This document shows, one piece after another, positions 35,115 through 43,652 of a DNA stretch of 64,000 nt. The position numbers and the translations under genes were made by a program. The DNA comes from Roseicella sp. DB1501. GTDB lineage: Bacteria; Pseudomonadota; Alphaproteobacteria; Acetobacterales; Acetobacteraceae. How positions within the stretch are numbered: position 1 is the first letter of the stretch; every line of letters starts with the position of its first letter. The stretch is from assembly GCF_013112485.1 (NCBI RefSeq), contig NZ_JABFHG010000009.1:62001-126000 (forward strand), in the 5' to 3' direction. The notes beneath the pieces were generated by a model. It was not told the DNA's origin. It saw only the letters and a list, made by a program, of their open reading frames with translations, and searched no databases.

Positions 35115-35741
35115 AGGAGGGGCCGCTTTCCCGGCCGCTGCACCGTGTGGGATCCGGCATCAATGCGCGGGGGGGCCGGGCGCGGAAGAGCGGAGGGATA
35201 AGGCCCGCTCGCGGGGACTGGGATCTCAAGTGTCCGGGAGGGATGCAGGGCTGCCAATCCCGACAGCCCGGCGGATATTGGCGTGCCGGCCCGGTGGTCG
35301 CCTTTGGGTCAGGAGTCCTTCACCGCCTCGGCCGGCCTGATCCGACGCGGTCGACAGGCAAGGCTTGCGCTAAGCTAATTTTCCTATTATGCACCAAGGG
35401 CCGTGCCAGGGAGGTCCGCCATGGGTCCGTCCGTGCCGCCGCTGCCCCTGGCCCCCAGCCCCATGCCGCGTGGCAGCCGCCAGGCCGGCGGCGCCAACCG
35501 GGCGAGGCCCGCCGCCCCGCGCCGGGGATTTGTCCGAAACCGCCAGCACCGCCCCGATCGACGCAACTGCGCCCGTTCCCTCTCCGCCCATTGGGGTTTT
35601 GTCCAAAACCTTCCGCGCCACCCTGCCTGCGGGGGATTTGTCCGAATCCCGCAGCCGCCGCACCCATGCGCGCCGTCGATCCCGGCCATGGCCCGCCGCA
35701 CCCTCCCATCGCGCCGCCCGGGGTGCCACATAGGCCTCGCC
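35115..35741. other. Long gap with possible promoter, before the cysteine desulfurase gene
   Basis: The only AT-rich patch is 35365-35390 (TTGCGC then TATTAT, spacing 14, shorter than usual), a candidate promoter for the desulfurase group. It would give a leader of about 340 bases containing three near-palindromic TTTGTCC motifs, listed separately. The desulfurase frame stays open upstream to about 35403, but that extension is Arg/Pro-rich and unlike the family. No small gene is recognised. Confidence 0.4.
35524..35649. repeat. Three copies of a near-palindromic TTTGTCC motif
   Basis: The copies are GGGGATTTGTCCGAAACC (35524-35541), GGGGTTTTGTCCAAAACC (35593-35610) and GGGGATTTGTCCGAATCC (35632-35649). 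Each can fold around a TGTCC centre; the second has perfect GGTTTT/AAAACC arms. Starts are 69 and 39 bases apart. They lie 90-220 bases before the cysteine desulfurase start and could be operator sites or leader hairpins. Confidence 0.6.
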
Positions 35742-36917
35742 ATGCCGCGCCCGAACCGCCCCATCTATCTCGACAACCAGGCGACGACGCCGGTCGATCC
35801 GCGCGTCCTCGCCGCCATGCGCCCCTGGTGGGAGGCGAATTTCGCCAACCCGCACAGCGTCGAGCACGCCATGGGCCGAGCGGCGGAGGAGGCGGTGGAG
35901 GCCGCCCGGGCCGAGATCGCCGAACTCATCGGCGCCGAGGCGCGGGAGATCATCCTCACCTCCGGCGCCACCGAGGCGAACAACCTCGCCATCAAGGGCG
36001 CCGCCCGCTTCGCCGCGGGGCAGGACAGCCCCCGCCGCCGCGTCGTGACGCTCGCCACCGAGCACAAATGCGTCCTCGAGAGCGTGCGCGACCTCGCCGC
36101 CGAGGGGTTCGAGCCGGTGGTGCTGCCGGTGCGGCCGGATGGGCTGGCCGATCTTGAGGCGCTGCGGGCGGCCCTCGACGAGCGCACCCTGCTGGTCTCG
36201 GTCATGGCGGTGAACAACGAGACCGGGGTAGTGCAGGACCTCGCCGCCATCGGGGCGCTGGCCAAGGCGGCGGGGGCGATCTTCCACACCGATGCGGCGC
36301 AGGGGGCCGGGCGCGTCCCGCTCGATGTCGAGGCGATCGGCGCCGACCTGCTCTCGCTCTCGGGCCACAAGATCTACGGGCCGAAGGGGATCGGCGCCCT
36401 CTATGTCCGCCGCCGGCCGCGGGTGCGCCTCGCGCCGCTGTTCTCCGGCGGCGGGCAGGAGCGGGGCTTGCGCTCCGGCACCCTGCCGGCGCCGCTGGTG
36501 GTCGGCTTCGGCGAGGCGGCGCGGATCGCCGCCATCGAGGGGCCGCTGGATGCCGGCCGCATCCGGGAGCAGCGCGACCTCCTCTTCGGCGCGCTGGCGC
36601 GGGCGGTGCCGGGGCTGCGGCTGAACGGACATGCGGAGCGGCGGGTGCCGGGCAACCTCAACCTCACCTTCCCCGGCGGCATCGACGCCCAGGCGCTGAT
36701 GCGGGCGGTGCCGGATCTCTGCGTCTCCACCGGCTCGGCCTGCTCCTCGGCGGCGATCGAGCCCTCCTATGTGCTGCGGGCGCTCGGGATTTCCGAGGCG
36801 GAGGCACGGGCGACCTTGCGGATCGGGATCGGCCGCTTTACCTCGCCCGCGGATGCGGACCAGGCGGCGGCGCTCCTTGCCGAGGCCTGGCACGCCCTGG
36901 CCCGAGCGGAGCAGTAG
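35742..36917 (+). CDS. Cysteine desulfurase (NifS/IscS family)
   Basis: This 391-residue PLP enzyme takes sulfur from L-cysteine, leaving alanine, and holds it as a persulfide for Fe-S clusters or thiolated tRNA. The PLP Lys is Lys210 in SGHKIYGPKG; HTDAAQGAG is the cofactor aspartate region; the catalytic Cys334 lies in STGSACSSAAIEPS. YLDNQATTPVDPRVL opens the fold as usual. ATG 35742 gives the normal family length. Ferredoxin, TenA and MnmA follow in the same direction, so sulfur delivery to MnmA and Fe-S assembly are the likely roles. IscU and IscA genes are not seen here. Confidence 0.93.
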   Translation: MPRPNRPIYLDNQATTPVDPRVLAAMRPWWEANFANPHSVEHAMGRAAEEAVEAARAEIAELIGAEAREIILTSGATEANNLAIKGAARFAAGQDSPRRRVVTLATEHKCVLESVRDLAAEGFEPVVLPVRPDGLADLEALRAALDERTLLVSVMAVNNETGVVQDLAAIGALAKAAGAIFHTDAAQGAGRVPLDVEAIGADLLSLSGHKIYGPKGIGALYVRRRPRVRLAPLFSGGGQERGLRSGTLPAPLVVGFGEAARIAAIEGPLDAGRIREQRDLLFGALARAVPGLRLNGHAERRVPGNLNLTFPGGIDAQALMRAVPDLCVSTGSACSSAAIEPSYVLRALGISEAEARATLRIGIGRFTSPADADQAAALLAEAWHALARAEQ

Positions 36918-36923
36918 GATACG

Positions 36924-37253
36924 ATGCCCAGGATGACCTTCATCGAGCGCGACGGCACGCGCCGCGAGGTGGACGCGCCGCTCGGCCTCTCGGTCCTGGA
37001 GATCGCGCACAAGCATGGCGTCGATATCGAGGGCGCCTGCGAGGGCTCGCTGGCCTGCTCCACCTGCCATGTCATCGTCGACCCGTCCTGGTTCACCCGG
37101 CTGCAGGCGCCGACCGAGGATGAGGAGGACATGCTCGACCTCGCCTTCGACCTGCAGGAGACCAGCCGGCTCGGCTGCCAGCTCATCATGACCGAGGCGC
37201 TCGACGGCCTGGTGGTGACGCTGCCGGCCGGCACCCGCAACGCGGGAGGCTGA
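36924..37253 (+). CDS. [2Fe-2S] ferredoxin, adrenodoxin/ISC type
   Basis: The 109-residue electron carrier has the vertebrate/ISC-type cluster ligands Cys39, Cys45 and Cys48 ([10 protein letters not shown]) and Cys85 (RLGCQL). The acidic [10 protein letters not shown] segment is the partner-binding helix of this group. It starts six bases after the desulfurase stop, a pairing found in ISC operons where Fdx supplies electrons for cluster assembly. A role in P450 chemistry is also possible for the fold, but the neighbourhood argues for Fe-S assembly. Confidence 0.93.
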   Translation: MPRMTFIERDGTRREVDAPLGLSVLEIAHKHGVDIEGACEGSLACSTCHVIVDPSWFTRLQAPTEDEEDMLDLAFDLQETSRLGCQLIMTEALDGLVVTLPAGTRNAGG

Positions 37254-37257
37254 GGGC

Positions 37258-38001
37258 ATGGCCGCCGCCTGGGATGCTCCCTGGGAGGAGGGCTTCGGCC
37301 GGGAGGGCGGGCTGTTCCGCCGGCTGCGGCAGGCCTGCGCCGCGGACTGGCAGGCCTATACCTGGCACCCCTTCGTCCAGGGCCTCTCGGCCGGCACCCT
37401 GCCGCTGCCGGCCTTCCGGCGCTACCTGATCCAGGACTATCTCTTCCTGATCCATTTCGCCCGCGCCAAGGCGCTCGCGGTCTTCAAGGCCGAGAGCATC
37501 GAGGCGATGCGGGACAAGACCACGGCGATCGCGGCGATCCTCTCCGAGACGCTGATGCACCTGAAGTATTGCGAGAGCTGGGGCATCCCGGAGGCCGAGG
37601 TGCGGACGACGCCCGAGAGCGCCGAGACGGTCAGCTACACCCGCTACGTCATCGATCGCGGCCTCGCCGGCGACATCCTCGACCTGGAGGTGGCGCTCGC
37701 CCCCTGCACGGTCGGCTATGGCGAGGTGGCGCTGCGCATCCTCGCCGACCCGGCTCGCCGGGGCGAGGGCAATGCCTACCAGACCTGGATCGACACCTAT
37801 GCCGACCCTGGCTACCAGGCGATGGCGCGGGCGGCGGCGACGCGGATCGACGCGCTCGGCGACAGCCATGGCGGCATGGCCCGCTTCGCCACGCTGAGCG
37901 CCACCTTCGCCGAGGCGGCGCGGCTGGAGGCGCGCTTCTGGCAGCAGGGCCTCGACGCCGCGGCCGGCCATGTCGCGGCCTATGAGCGGGCGCGGCCGTG
38001 A
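37258..38001 (+). CDS. tenA: TenA family protein (aminopyrimidine aminohydrolase/thiaminase II)
   Basis: The 247-residue all-helical protein carries the TenA core: WHPFVQGLSAGTLP, FRRYLIQDYLFL with the conserved aromatic-Asp pair, EVALAPCTVGYGE with nucleophile Cys150, and RLEARFWQQGL with catalytic Glu224. TenA enzymes hydrolyse thiamine breakdown pyrimidines to recover HMP for thiamine synthesis. The gene is four bases after ferredoxin, before mnmA. The link to sulfur transfer may be that thiamine thiazole synthesis also draws on the desulfurase. The 29-base duplication after it begins with the last base of its stop. Confidence 0.9.
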   Translation: MAAAWDAPWEEGFGREGGLFRRLRQACAADWQAYTWHPFVQGLSAGTLPLPAFRRYLIQDYLFLIHFARAKALAVFKAESIEAMRDKTTAIAAILSETLMHLKYCESWGIPEAEVRTTPESAETVSYTRYVIDRGLAGDILDLEVALAPCTVGYGEVALRILADPARRGEGNAYQTWIDTYADPGYQAMARAAATRIDALGDSHGGMARFATLSATFAEAARLEARFWQQGLDAAAGHVAAYERARP

Positions 38002-38064
38002 TGGCGCGGCCATGAGGATTCTTGTGGCCCCCCTCATGGCGCAGCCATGAGGATTCTTGTGGCC
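38001..38064 (+). repeat. Tandem duplication of the mnmA start region with a 12-codon mini-ORF
   Basis: A 29-base segment (ATGGCGC, R, GCCATGAGGATTCTTGTGGCC) occurs at 38001-38029 and 38036-38064 with one mismatch. The first copy has the mnmA start in a different context: ATG 38012 opens a 12-residue frame ([12 protein letters not shown]) whose TGA (38048-38050) overlaps the true mnmA ATG (38047-38049). This makes a coupled leader peptide possible. Confidence 0.85.
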
Positions 38065-39141
38065 ATGTCGGGCGGCGTCGACAGCAGCGTCGTCGCCGGC
38101 CTGCTGCGCGAGCAGGGGCATGAGGTGATCGGCGCCACGTTGCAACTCTACGACCATGGCGCGGCGACGGCACGCAAGGGCGCCTGCTGCGCCGGGCAGG
38201 ACATCCACGATGCCCGCCGCGTCGCCGACCGGCTCGACATCCCGCATTACGTCCTCGACAAGGAAAGCCGCTTCGGCGCGGCGGTGGTGCAGGATTTCGC
38301 CGACAGCTACGCCCGCGGCGAGACGCCCATCCCCTGCGTACGCTGCAACCAGTCGGTCAAGTTCCAGGACCTGGTCGGCCTTGCCCGCGATCTCGGCGCC
38401 GAGGCGCTGGCGACCGGCCATTACGTCCGCCGAGTCGAGGGGGCGGGCGGCGCCGAGCTGCACCGCGCCGTCGATCCGCAGCGCGACCAGAGCTACTTCC
38501 TCTTCGCCACCACGCCGGCGCAGCTCGCCTTCAGCCGCTTCCCGCTCGGCGACTATCCGGACAAGGCTTCGGTGCGGGCGGTCGCGGCGCGGCTCGGCCT
38601 GGCGGTGGCGGAGAAGCCGGACAGCCAGGACATCTGCTTCGTCCCCGCCGGCCGCTACCACGAGGTGGTGGCGAAGCACCGGCCGGATGCGGCGGAGCCG
38701 GGGGAGATCGTGCATCTGGACGGACGGGTGCTCGGCCGCCACCAGGGGATCGCCCGCTACACGGTGGGGCAGGGGCGGGGCCTCGGCCAAGCCTCGCGCG
38801 ACGGCGCGGAGCCGCTCTACGTCGCCGGGCTGGATGCGGCGCAGCGGCGCGTGCTGGTCGGGCCGCGCCAGGCCCTGGCCCAGGCGGAGGTGGCGGTGGG
38901 CGAGGTGAACTGGCTCGCCCCGCCGCCCGAGGAGCCCTTCCGCTGCGAGGCCAAGCTGCGCGCCCGCGAGGCGCCGCGGCCGGCGGTCGCGGCCTGGGAT
39001 GCGGCGGCGGGCCTGCTGCGGGTGCGGCCGGAGGAGCCGGCCATCGCCGCGCCGGGCCAGGCCTGCGTGCTCTATGCCGGGGAGCGGGTACTGGGCGGCG
39101 GCTTCATCCGCCGCGGCGCCCGCCTCGGCGCCGCGGCCTGA
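38047..39141 (+). CDS. mnmA: tRNA-specific 2-thiouridylase MnmA
   Basis: This 364-residue enzyme adds sulfur to C2 of the wobble uridine of tRNA-Lys, -Glu and -Gln. The PP-loop is MSGGVDSS near residues 7-14. The two catalytic cysteines are Cys97 (PIPCVRCN) and Cys197 ([11 protein letters not shown]). [23 protein letters not shown] and the C-terminal barrel [13 protein letters not shown] complete the family. Length is normal. Sulfur comes from a cysteine desulfurase, probably the one encoded 2.3 kb upstream in the same direction. The start follows a duplicated copy of its own initiation region, and the stop is followed at once by a serial-hairpin repeat. Confidence 0.95.
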   Translation: MRILVAMSGGVDSSVVAGLLREQGHEVIGATLQLYDHGAATARKGACCAGQDIHDARRVADRLDIPHYVLDKESRFGAAVVQDFADSYARGETPIPCVRCNQSVKFQDLVGLARDLGAEALATGHYVRRVEGAGGAELHRAVDPQRDQSYFLFATTPAQLAFSRFPLGDYPDKASVRAVAARLGLAVAEKPDSQDICFVPAGRYHEVVAKHRPDAAEPGEIVHLDGRVLGRHQGIARYTVGQGRGLGQASRDGAEPLYVAGLDAAQRRVLVGPRQALAQAEVAVGEVNWLAPPPEEPFRCEAKLRAREAPRPAVAAWDAAAGLLRVRPEEPAIAAPGQACVLYAGERVLGGGFIRRGARLGAAA

Positions 39142-39178
39142 TACCAGGCGCACGACGTTCCGACCGACGGCCCGCAGG

Positions 39179-39282
39179 GCCGAGCGCCCGAACGGGCGCC
39201 GCGGCTTATGCCGCGAAGGCCCAGGCAAACCGGAGGTTTGCGCCCGGCGTTCGAGGCGCAGGAAGGTGAAACCTTCCTGCGC
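39179..39282. repeat. Serial-hairpin repeat (copy 1), downstream of mnmA
   Basis: Four hairpins follow in a row: GCGCCCG/CGGGCGC (39184-39199), CGCGGC/GCCGCG (39200-39215), GCAAACC/GGTTTGC (39225-39241) and GCGCAGGAAGGT/ACCTTCCTGCGC (39256-39282, 12 perfect pairs). The backbone between stems matches the unit at 54.26-54.39 kb. The last stem could be the mnmA terminator. Confidence 0.8.
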
Positions 39283-39443
39283 TCGGTACGAGACCGGGCA
39301 GCAAGGGCCGCGGCCGGCGCATGCCTGCCGCGATGCGCCGCCGCGGCTGTGGGACCGGCGGCCTTCCCATCTCCTTGCCGAGGGGCCGACGACCGGGGCG
39401 CATGGGGCGCTCCGCCGTCCTGGCCCACGGAAGGAGAAGGACC

Positions 39444-39593
39444 ATGGTCTCCGTCATCGGAGGCTTGCTGACGCTGACACTCGGCACGGCGCTGTTCGGC
39501 TGGGGGGCGGCGGTGCGCAGCGCCATGGAGCATGACGGCACGCTGCGACAGGCCGGACGCCTGCCGCGCGGCGCATCGCAGGAAGTGAGCTGA
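39444..39593 (+). CDS. Small single-span membrane protein (49 residues)
   Basis: AAGGAGAAGG ends three bases before the ATG, one of the best ribosome binding sites in the window. The product has a single hydrophobic helix near the N-terminus (VSVIGGLLTLTLGTALFGWG) and a charged tail (MEHDGTLRQAGRLPRG). No family is recognised. It lies 110 bases upstream of the membrane PQQ dehydrogenase in the same direction and might be an accessory of it, though nothing beyond position shows that. Confidence 0.65.
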   Translation: MVSVIGGLLTLTLGTALFGWGAAVRSAMEHDGTLRQAGRLPRGASQEVS

Positions 39594-39703
39594 GCTGAAC
39601 GGCACGGTGGGGGAGGGATCCCCCACCACCCTGCCTGGCCGGGGCGGAACCTCCCATCGCCCGACGCATTTGCTGCTGGACGTCCGGGCAGGGGAGGTCT
39701 GTC

Positions 39704-42130
39704 TTGCAAGGATTGATGCGCCGCCAGCCATGGCTTGTCGTTACGGGCCTCGTCATGGGCCTTCTTGGCCTAGCGCTCCTCGGGCTCGGTATCTGGCTGG
39801 GTATCCTCGGCGGCAGCCTGTACTACGCGGTCACGGGCCTCGCCCTGTTGGCCTGCGGCATGGCCCTGGCGCGGCGGCAGGCCTGGGGTTTCTGGCTCTA
39901 TGGCCTCGTCCTGCTCGGCACCCTCGCCTGGGCGGTCCATGAGGTCGGGCTGGATGGCTGGCAGCTGATGCCGCGCCTCTTCGCCCCTGCCCTTCTCGGT
40001 GTCTGGCTGTGCATGCCCTGGGTCGCGGGCCGACTCGGTGCGGGGGGTATCGGTGGGCGCTGGCGCTGGTCGGGCGCCCTGGCCTGCCTGGTGCTGGCGC
40101 TGCTGGTCGTCGGGGCGGGCTACCGCACCACCGTGGCCCGCCATGTGCAGCACGCCCCGGTTGCCGCGGCCGCCGCGGCGCCGGCCACAGAGTCCCCGAT
40201 GCCCGAGGATGAGTGGCGCTATTACGGCCGCGGCGCCGATGGCCGCCGCTACTCGCCCCTCGCGCAGATTACGCCGGCCAATGTGTCGAAGCTCGCCCTC
40301 GCCTGGAGCACCCGCACCGGCGACCTGCCGCAGGAGTTCGAGACGAAGAACGGGCGGGAGTTCAACTTCGAGGCCACGCCGATCAAGGTCGGCAACCGCC
40401 TCTATCTCTGCACGCCGCACCGGCACGTCATCGCCCTCGACGCCACGACCGGGCGGCAGCTCTGGCGCTTCGATCCGGAGAACGACACCAGCGCCAACGA
40501 ATACCTGGCCTGCCGCGGCGTGGCCTATGCCGAGACGCCGGCCGAGGCTGGCTGTCCCCGTCGCATCGTCAGCACCACCGCCGATGCCCGGCTCTTCGCG
40601 CTCGATGCCGAGACCGGCCGGCCCTGCCCAGGCTTCGGCGAGAAAGGCTTCGTCAGCCTCACCGATCATCTCGGCCCTACCCCGCCGGGCTTCCACTTCA
40701 TCACCTCGCAGCCCCTGGTGGTGCGCAACCGGATCGTGTTGGGCGGCTGGATCTACGACAACCAGTCCGAGGGCGAGCCGTCCGGCGTGGTGCGCGCCTA
40801 TGACACCGTCTCCGGGACGCTGGCCTGGGCCTGGGACCTGGGGCGGCCCGACCCGACGGCGCCGCTCGCGCCCGGCGAGACCTATACCCGCGGCACGCCG
40901 AATGGCTGGGGCACCTACACCGCCGATCCGGCGCTCGGGCTGCTCTACGTCCCGCTGGGCAATGCGACGCCGGACTATTACGGCGCCCGGCGCCGGCCTT
41001 TCGACGAGGCCTATTCCAGTGCCCTGGTCGCGCTCGACATCGAGACCGGCCGCGAGCTCTGGCATTTCCAGACGGTGCATCACGACCTCTGGGATTTCGA
41101 CCTGCCGATCGGGCCGTCGCTGGTCGATCTCGCGGGCCCGGACGGGGGCAGCATCCCGGCGCTGGTGCAGACCACCAAGATGGGAAAGCTGTTCCTGTTG
41201 GATCGGCGCAACGGCCATCCGCTGGCCGAGATGCGGGAGCGGCCGGCGCCCGGCAACCCGCTGCCGGGCGACACGACCTCGCCGACGCAGCCGGAGCCGA
41301 CGGACCTGCCCGATCTCGGGCCGCCGCCGTTGACGGAGGCCGATAGCTGGGGCGCGACCCCGCTCGACCAGCTCTGGTGCCGCATCGAATTCCACCGGCG
41401 GCGCTATAACGGTCCCTACACGCCGCCGTCGCTGCAGGGCAGCATCTTCTACCCGGCCTTCGATGGCGTGATCGACTGGCATGGCGCCTCGATCGACCCG
41501 ACGCGCCACCTGCTCATCGCCAATGCCAGCTACATCCCCTTCGTCGTCGACGCCATGCCGCAGGAGGAGGCGCTGCGGCGGGGGCTCATCAAGCCCTGGC
41601 CGGGCTTCGACAGCGACAAGCCCTATCCCAAGCCGAGCCGCTTCGCGGTCGGGCCGCAATACGGGACGCCTTATACCGTCGTCGTGGACCCTTGGCTCGG
41701 GCCCCTCGGCGCGCCCTGCCACGCGCCGCCCTGGGGCAAGCTCTTCGCCATCGACCTGCAAACCCGCAAGATCGCCTGGGAGCGCGTGATCGGCACGACG
41801 CGCGACATGAACCTGTTCGGCACGCACACCAACCTTCCCCTGCCGACCGGCATGTTCAACATCGGCGGCACGATGGTCACGGCGGGCGGGCTGGTCTTCA
41901 TGGGCGCGACGGCGGACGACTACATCCGCGCTTTCGACCTGCGGGACGGCAAGGAATTATGGCAGGCGCGGCTGCCGGCCGGTGGGCAGGCCAATCCGAT
42001 GAGCTACCGGGGCAGCGACGGGCGACAGTATGTCGTGATCGCCGCCGGCGGGCATGGCGGCCTGCGCACCAGGAACGGCGACTACCTCATGGCTTATGCG
42101 CTGCCGCCGGGGGCGGGCGGATCGCCATAG
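39704..42130 (+). CDS. Membrane-bound PQQ-dependent dehydrogenase, glucose/quinate/shikimate family
   Basis: This 808-residue quinoprotein has five N-terminal membrane helices (about 8-145) and a periplasmic eight-bladed propeller. Family landmarks are WRYYGRGADGRRYSPLAQIT, FNFEATPIKVGNRLYLCTPH, the PQQ/Ca region FQTVHHDLWDFDLP, and GGTMVTAGGLVFMGATADDYIRA (ends GGTMVTAGG and DDYIRA). Electrons pass from the sugar or polyol to PQQ and then ubiquinone. It makes acid outside the cell, as in acetic acid bacteria. The substrate could be glucose, quinate or another polyol. TTG 39704 is preferred over ATG 39716 because GGGGAGG ends six bases upstream of it. No pqq synthesis genes are here. Confidence 0.92.
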   Translation: MQGLMRRQPWLVVTGLVMGLLGLALLGLGIWLGILGGSLYYAVTGLALLACGMALARRQAWGFWLYGLVLLGTLAWAVHEVGLDGWQLMPRLFAPALLGVWLCMPWVAGRLGAGGIGGRWRWSGALACLVLALLVVGAGYRTTVARHVQHAPVAAAAAAPATESPMPEDEWRYYGRGADGRRYSPLAQITPANVSKLALAWSTRTGDLPQEFETKNGREFNFEATPIKVGNRLYLCTPHRHVIALDATTGRQLWRFDPENDTSANEYLACRGVAYAETPAEAGCPRRIVSTTADARLFALDAETGRPCPGFGEKGFVSLTDHLGPTPPGFHFITSQPLVVRNRIVLGGWIYDNQSEGEPSGVVRAYDTVSGTLAWAWDLGRPDPTAPLAPGETYTRGTPNGWGTYTADPALGLLYVPLGNATPDYYGARRRPFDEAYSSALVALDIETGRELWHFQTVHHDLWDFDLPIGPSLVDLAGPDGGSIPALVQTTKMGKLFLLDRRNGHPLAEMRERPAPGNPLPGDTTSPTQPEPTDLPDLGPPPLTEADSWGATPLDQLWCRIEFHRRRYNGPYTPPSLQGSIFYPAFDGVIDWHGASIDPTRHLLIANASYIPFVVDAMPQEEALRRGLIKPWPGFDSDKPYPKPSRFAVGPQYGTPYTVVVDPWLGPLGAPCHAPPWGKLFAIDLQTRKIAWERVIGTTRDMNLFGTHTNLPLPTGMFNIGGTMVTAGGLVFMGATADDYIRAFDLRDGKELWQARLPAGGQANPMSYRGSDGRQYVVIAAGGHGGLRTRNGDYLMAYALPPGAGGSP

Positions 42131-42158
42131 GGCACGGGCTCGCTCCGCTGCGGGGGAA

Positions 42159-42233
42159 TGGTGGGCCGGGAAGGATTTGAACCCCCAACCTCACGCTTAT
42201 CAAGCGTGTGCTCTGACACTGAGCTACCGGCCC
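42159..42233 (-). tRNA. tRNA-Ile (anticodon GAT)
   Basis: Read on the minus strand, GGGCCGG and CCGGCCC form the acceptor stem. The D arm is GCTC-AGTGTCAGA-GCAC, the anticodon stem-loop CACGC-TTGATAA-GCGTG gives GAT, and GTTCAAATC is the T-loop. The 3' CCA is encoded (TGG at 42159-42161). It is not in an rRNA operon within this window. Confidence 0.95.
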
Positions 42234-42259
42234 ATCCACAGCCTTCGTACTCAACAAGA

Positions 42260-42288
42260 AACGATTTGTCTCGACACGAACGCGTCAA
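42260..42288 (-). promoter_or_regulatory. Candidate promoter for tRNA-Ile
   Basis: On the minus strand TTGACG (42283-42288) is followed after 17 bases by ATCGTT (42260-42265). Transcription would start about 20 bases before the tRNA. The -10 match is poor. Confidence 0.3.
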
Positions 42289-42413
42289 CCTATGATTGTG
42301 CCGTCTGCCTGATACGGCGGTCGCCAGGGCGTGGATTGCGGCGATTACACTTCCGGTGCGGTGCCGCCTTCGTGTGAAATGACCTTCGGCATCCTGGCCG
42401 TCGGTGACATGGC

Positions 42414-43586
42414 ATGCGGGCATTCGAGCAACTGCTGCAGCGAACCCGTGACTTCGCCGAAGACCTCGCAGCGAAGCGGCGGGAACGGCAGGAGCGTCAC
42501 CACCTCGATCCCACCGACTTCCGGCGGCTTGCCGATATTGGTTTCCTGCGGGCGAGCGTGCCTGTCGCACAGGGCGGTCTCTGGGACGATGCGCGACGCT
42601 CGGTCCGTGCCCTGAGCGATGCGCACCGCCTGCTGGCGGCCGGGGATTCCTCCCTCGCCCTGGCCGCTTCGATGCATCCGGGTGTCCTTGCCTTCTGGCG
42701 CGACACTGGTTCACCGAAAGGGGACGCAACCGCCTGGGAGGCGCAGAAGCGGCTGGTCTTCGAGACCACCCTGGCCGGCGCCTGGTGGGGCACGATCACC
42801 TCGGAGCCCGGCAGTGGCGGCGATGTTGGCCGGACGCGGGCATCGGCCCGGCCCGATCCGGGGGCGCCCGGCGGCTGGCGCGTCACCGGCGAGAAGCATT
42901 TTGGCTCGGGCTCCGGCGTCACCTCCTACATGATCACGACGGCACTGCCGGAGGGGGAGGCGGAGCCGGCCTGGTTCTTCCTGGCGGTCCATGGCGTCGC
43001 CTGGGATGGCTCGACGGGCATGACCCTTCGCGCGGAATGGGACGGCTTCGGCATGGCCGCGACGGACAGCCACGCCTTCGCCTTCCGCGATTTCCCGGCG
43101 ACCCGCTTCGCCTGGCCGGGGCATTGGCGGGAGGTCATCGAGGGCACCGGCGGCTCGACCACGATGTTCCAGGTGGCGGTCATCCTCGGGGTGACGGACG
43201 CCGCCATGGCGCATGTCCAGCGGCTGCTGCGCGCCCGCGAGGCCGCGGCGGTGACGGCCTTCGACAAGGTGGAATGGGTTGCGGCGGAGCGCGAGGCCTG
43301 GCTCATCCGGCAGGCCTATGAGGCCGGGCTGCGCGCGCTGGAACGGCACGGCCGGGCGCGACGCGAGACGAGCATGGCGAAGGCCAGCATAGCCCTGCTC
43401 GCGGAATCGCTGCTGACGCGCCTGTGCCGCATCGCGGGCGGCGGCGCCTATGCGCGGCGCTCGCCCCTCGGGCACTGGTTCGAGGATGTCCGTGCCATGG
43501 GGTTCCTGCGCCCGCCCTGGTCCCTCGCGCTTGAAGGTCTCTACGCCCTTGGCCGGGACGCGGAGCCGTACCAAGCCCCGGTGTGA
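42414..43586 (+). CDS. Acyl-CoA dehydrogenase family flavoprotein
   Basis: The 390-residue protein matches the acyl-CoA dehydrogenase fold in its three parts: N-terminal helices with LADIGFLRASVPVAQGG, a middle beta domain with GTITSEPGSGGDVGRTRA and WRVTGEKHFGSGSGVTSYM, and a C-terminal helical domain. The substrate base Glu of the main family is not evident, and the middle domain is closer to members acting on thiophene, sulfur or hydroxylated substrates with FAD or FMN (DszC-like). A desaturase or monooxygenase role cannot be decided. It lies between two tRNA genes of the opposite strand and has no operon partner. Confidence 0.85.
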   Translation: MRAFEQLLQRTRDFAEDLAAKRRERQERHHLDPTDFRRLADIGFLRASVPVAQGGLWDDARRSVRALSDAHRLLAAGDSSLALAASMHPGVLAFWRDTGSPKGDATAWEAQKRLVFETTLAGAWWGTITSEPGSGGDVGRTRASARPDPGAPGGWRVTGEKHFGSGSGVTSYMITTALPEGEAEPAWFFLAVHGVAWDGSTGMTLRAEWDGFGMAATDSHAFAFRDFPATRFAWPGHWREVIEGTGGSTTMFQVAVILGVTDAAMAHVQRLLRAREAAAVTAFDKVEWVAAEREAWLIRQAYEAGLRALERHGRARRETSMAKASIALLAESLLTRLCRIAGGGAYARRSPLGHWFEDVRAMGFLRPPWSLALEGLYALGRDAEPYQAPV

Positions 43587-43591
43587 CGGCG

Positions 43592-43630
43592 AGAGCGGAT
43601 CCCGACCGGGCGGACGCGCCCGACGGGGAG
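43592..43630. repeat. Degenerate copy of the CCCGATCAGGTG repeat
   Basis: AGAGCGGATCCCGACCGGGC and CGCGCCCGACGGGG keep the layout of the module seen at 13.8, 14.6, 46.0 and 48.3 kb but with several changes in each arm. It lies between the acyl-CoA dehydrogenase stop and tRNA-Met. Confidence 0.45.
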
Positions 43631-43652
43631 CCGCAAGAGAACGCCGATGGAG

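Noticed and set aside
35524-35649. CRISPR array
   Set aside because: Only three short, imperfect copies with unequal spacing (69 and 39 bases) and no cas genes.
35403-35741. N-terminal extension of the cysteine desulfurase
   Set aside because: The added 113 residues are Arg/Pro-rich, unlike the family, and the domain begins properly at 35742.
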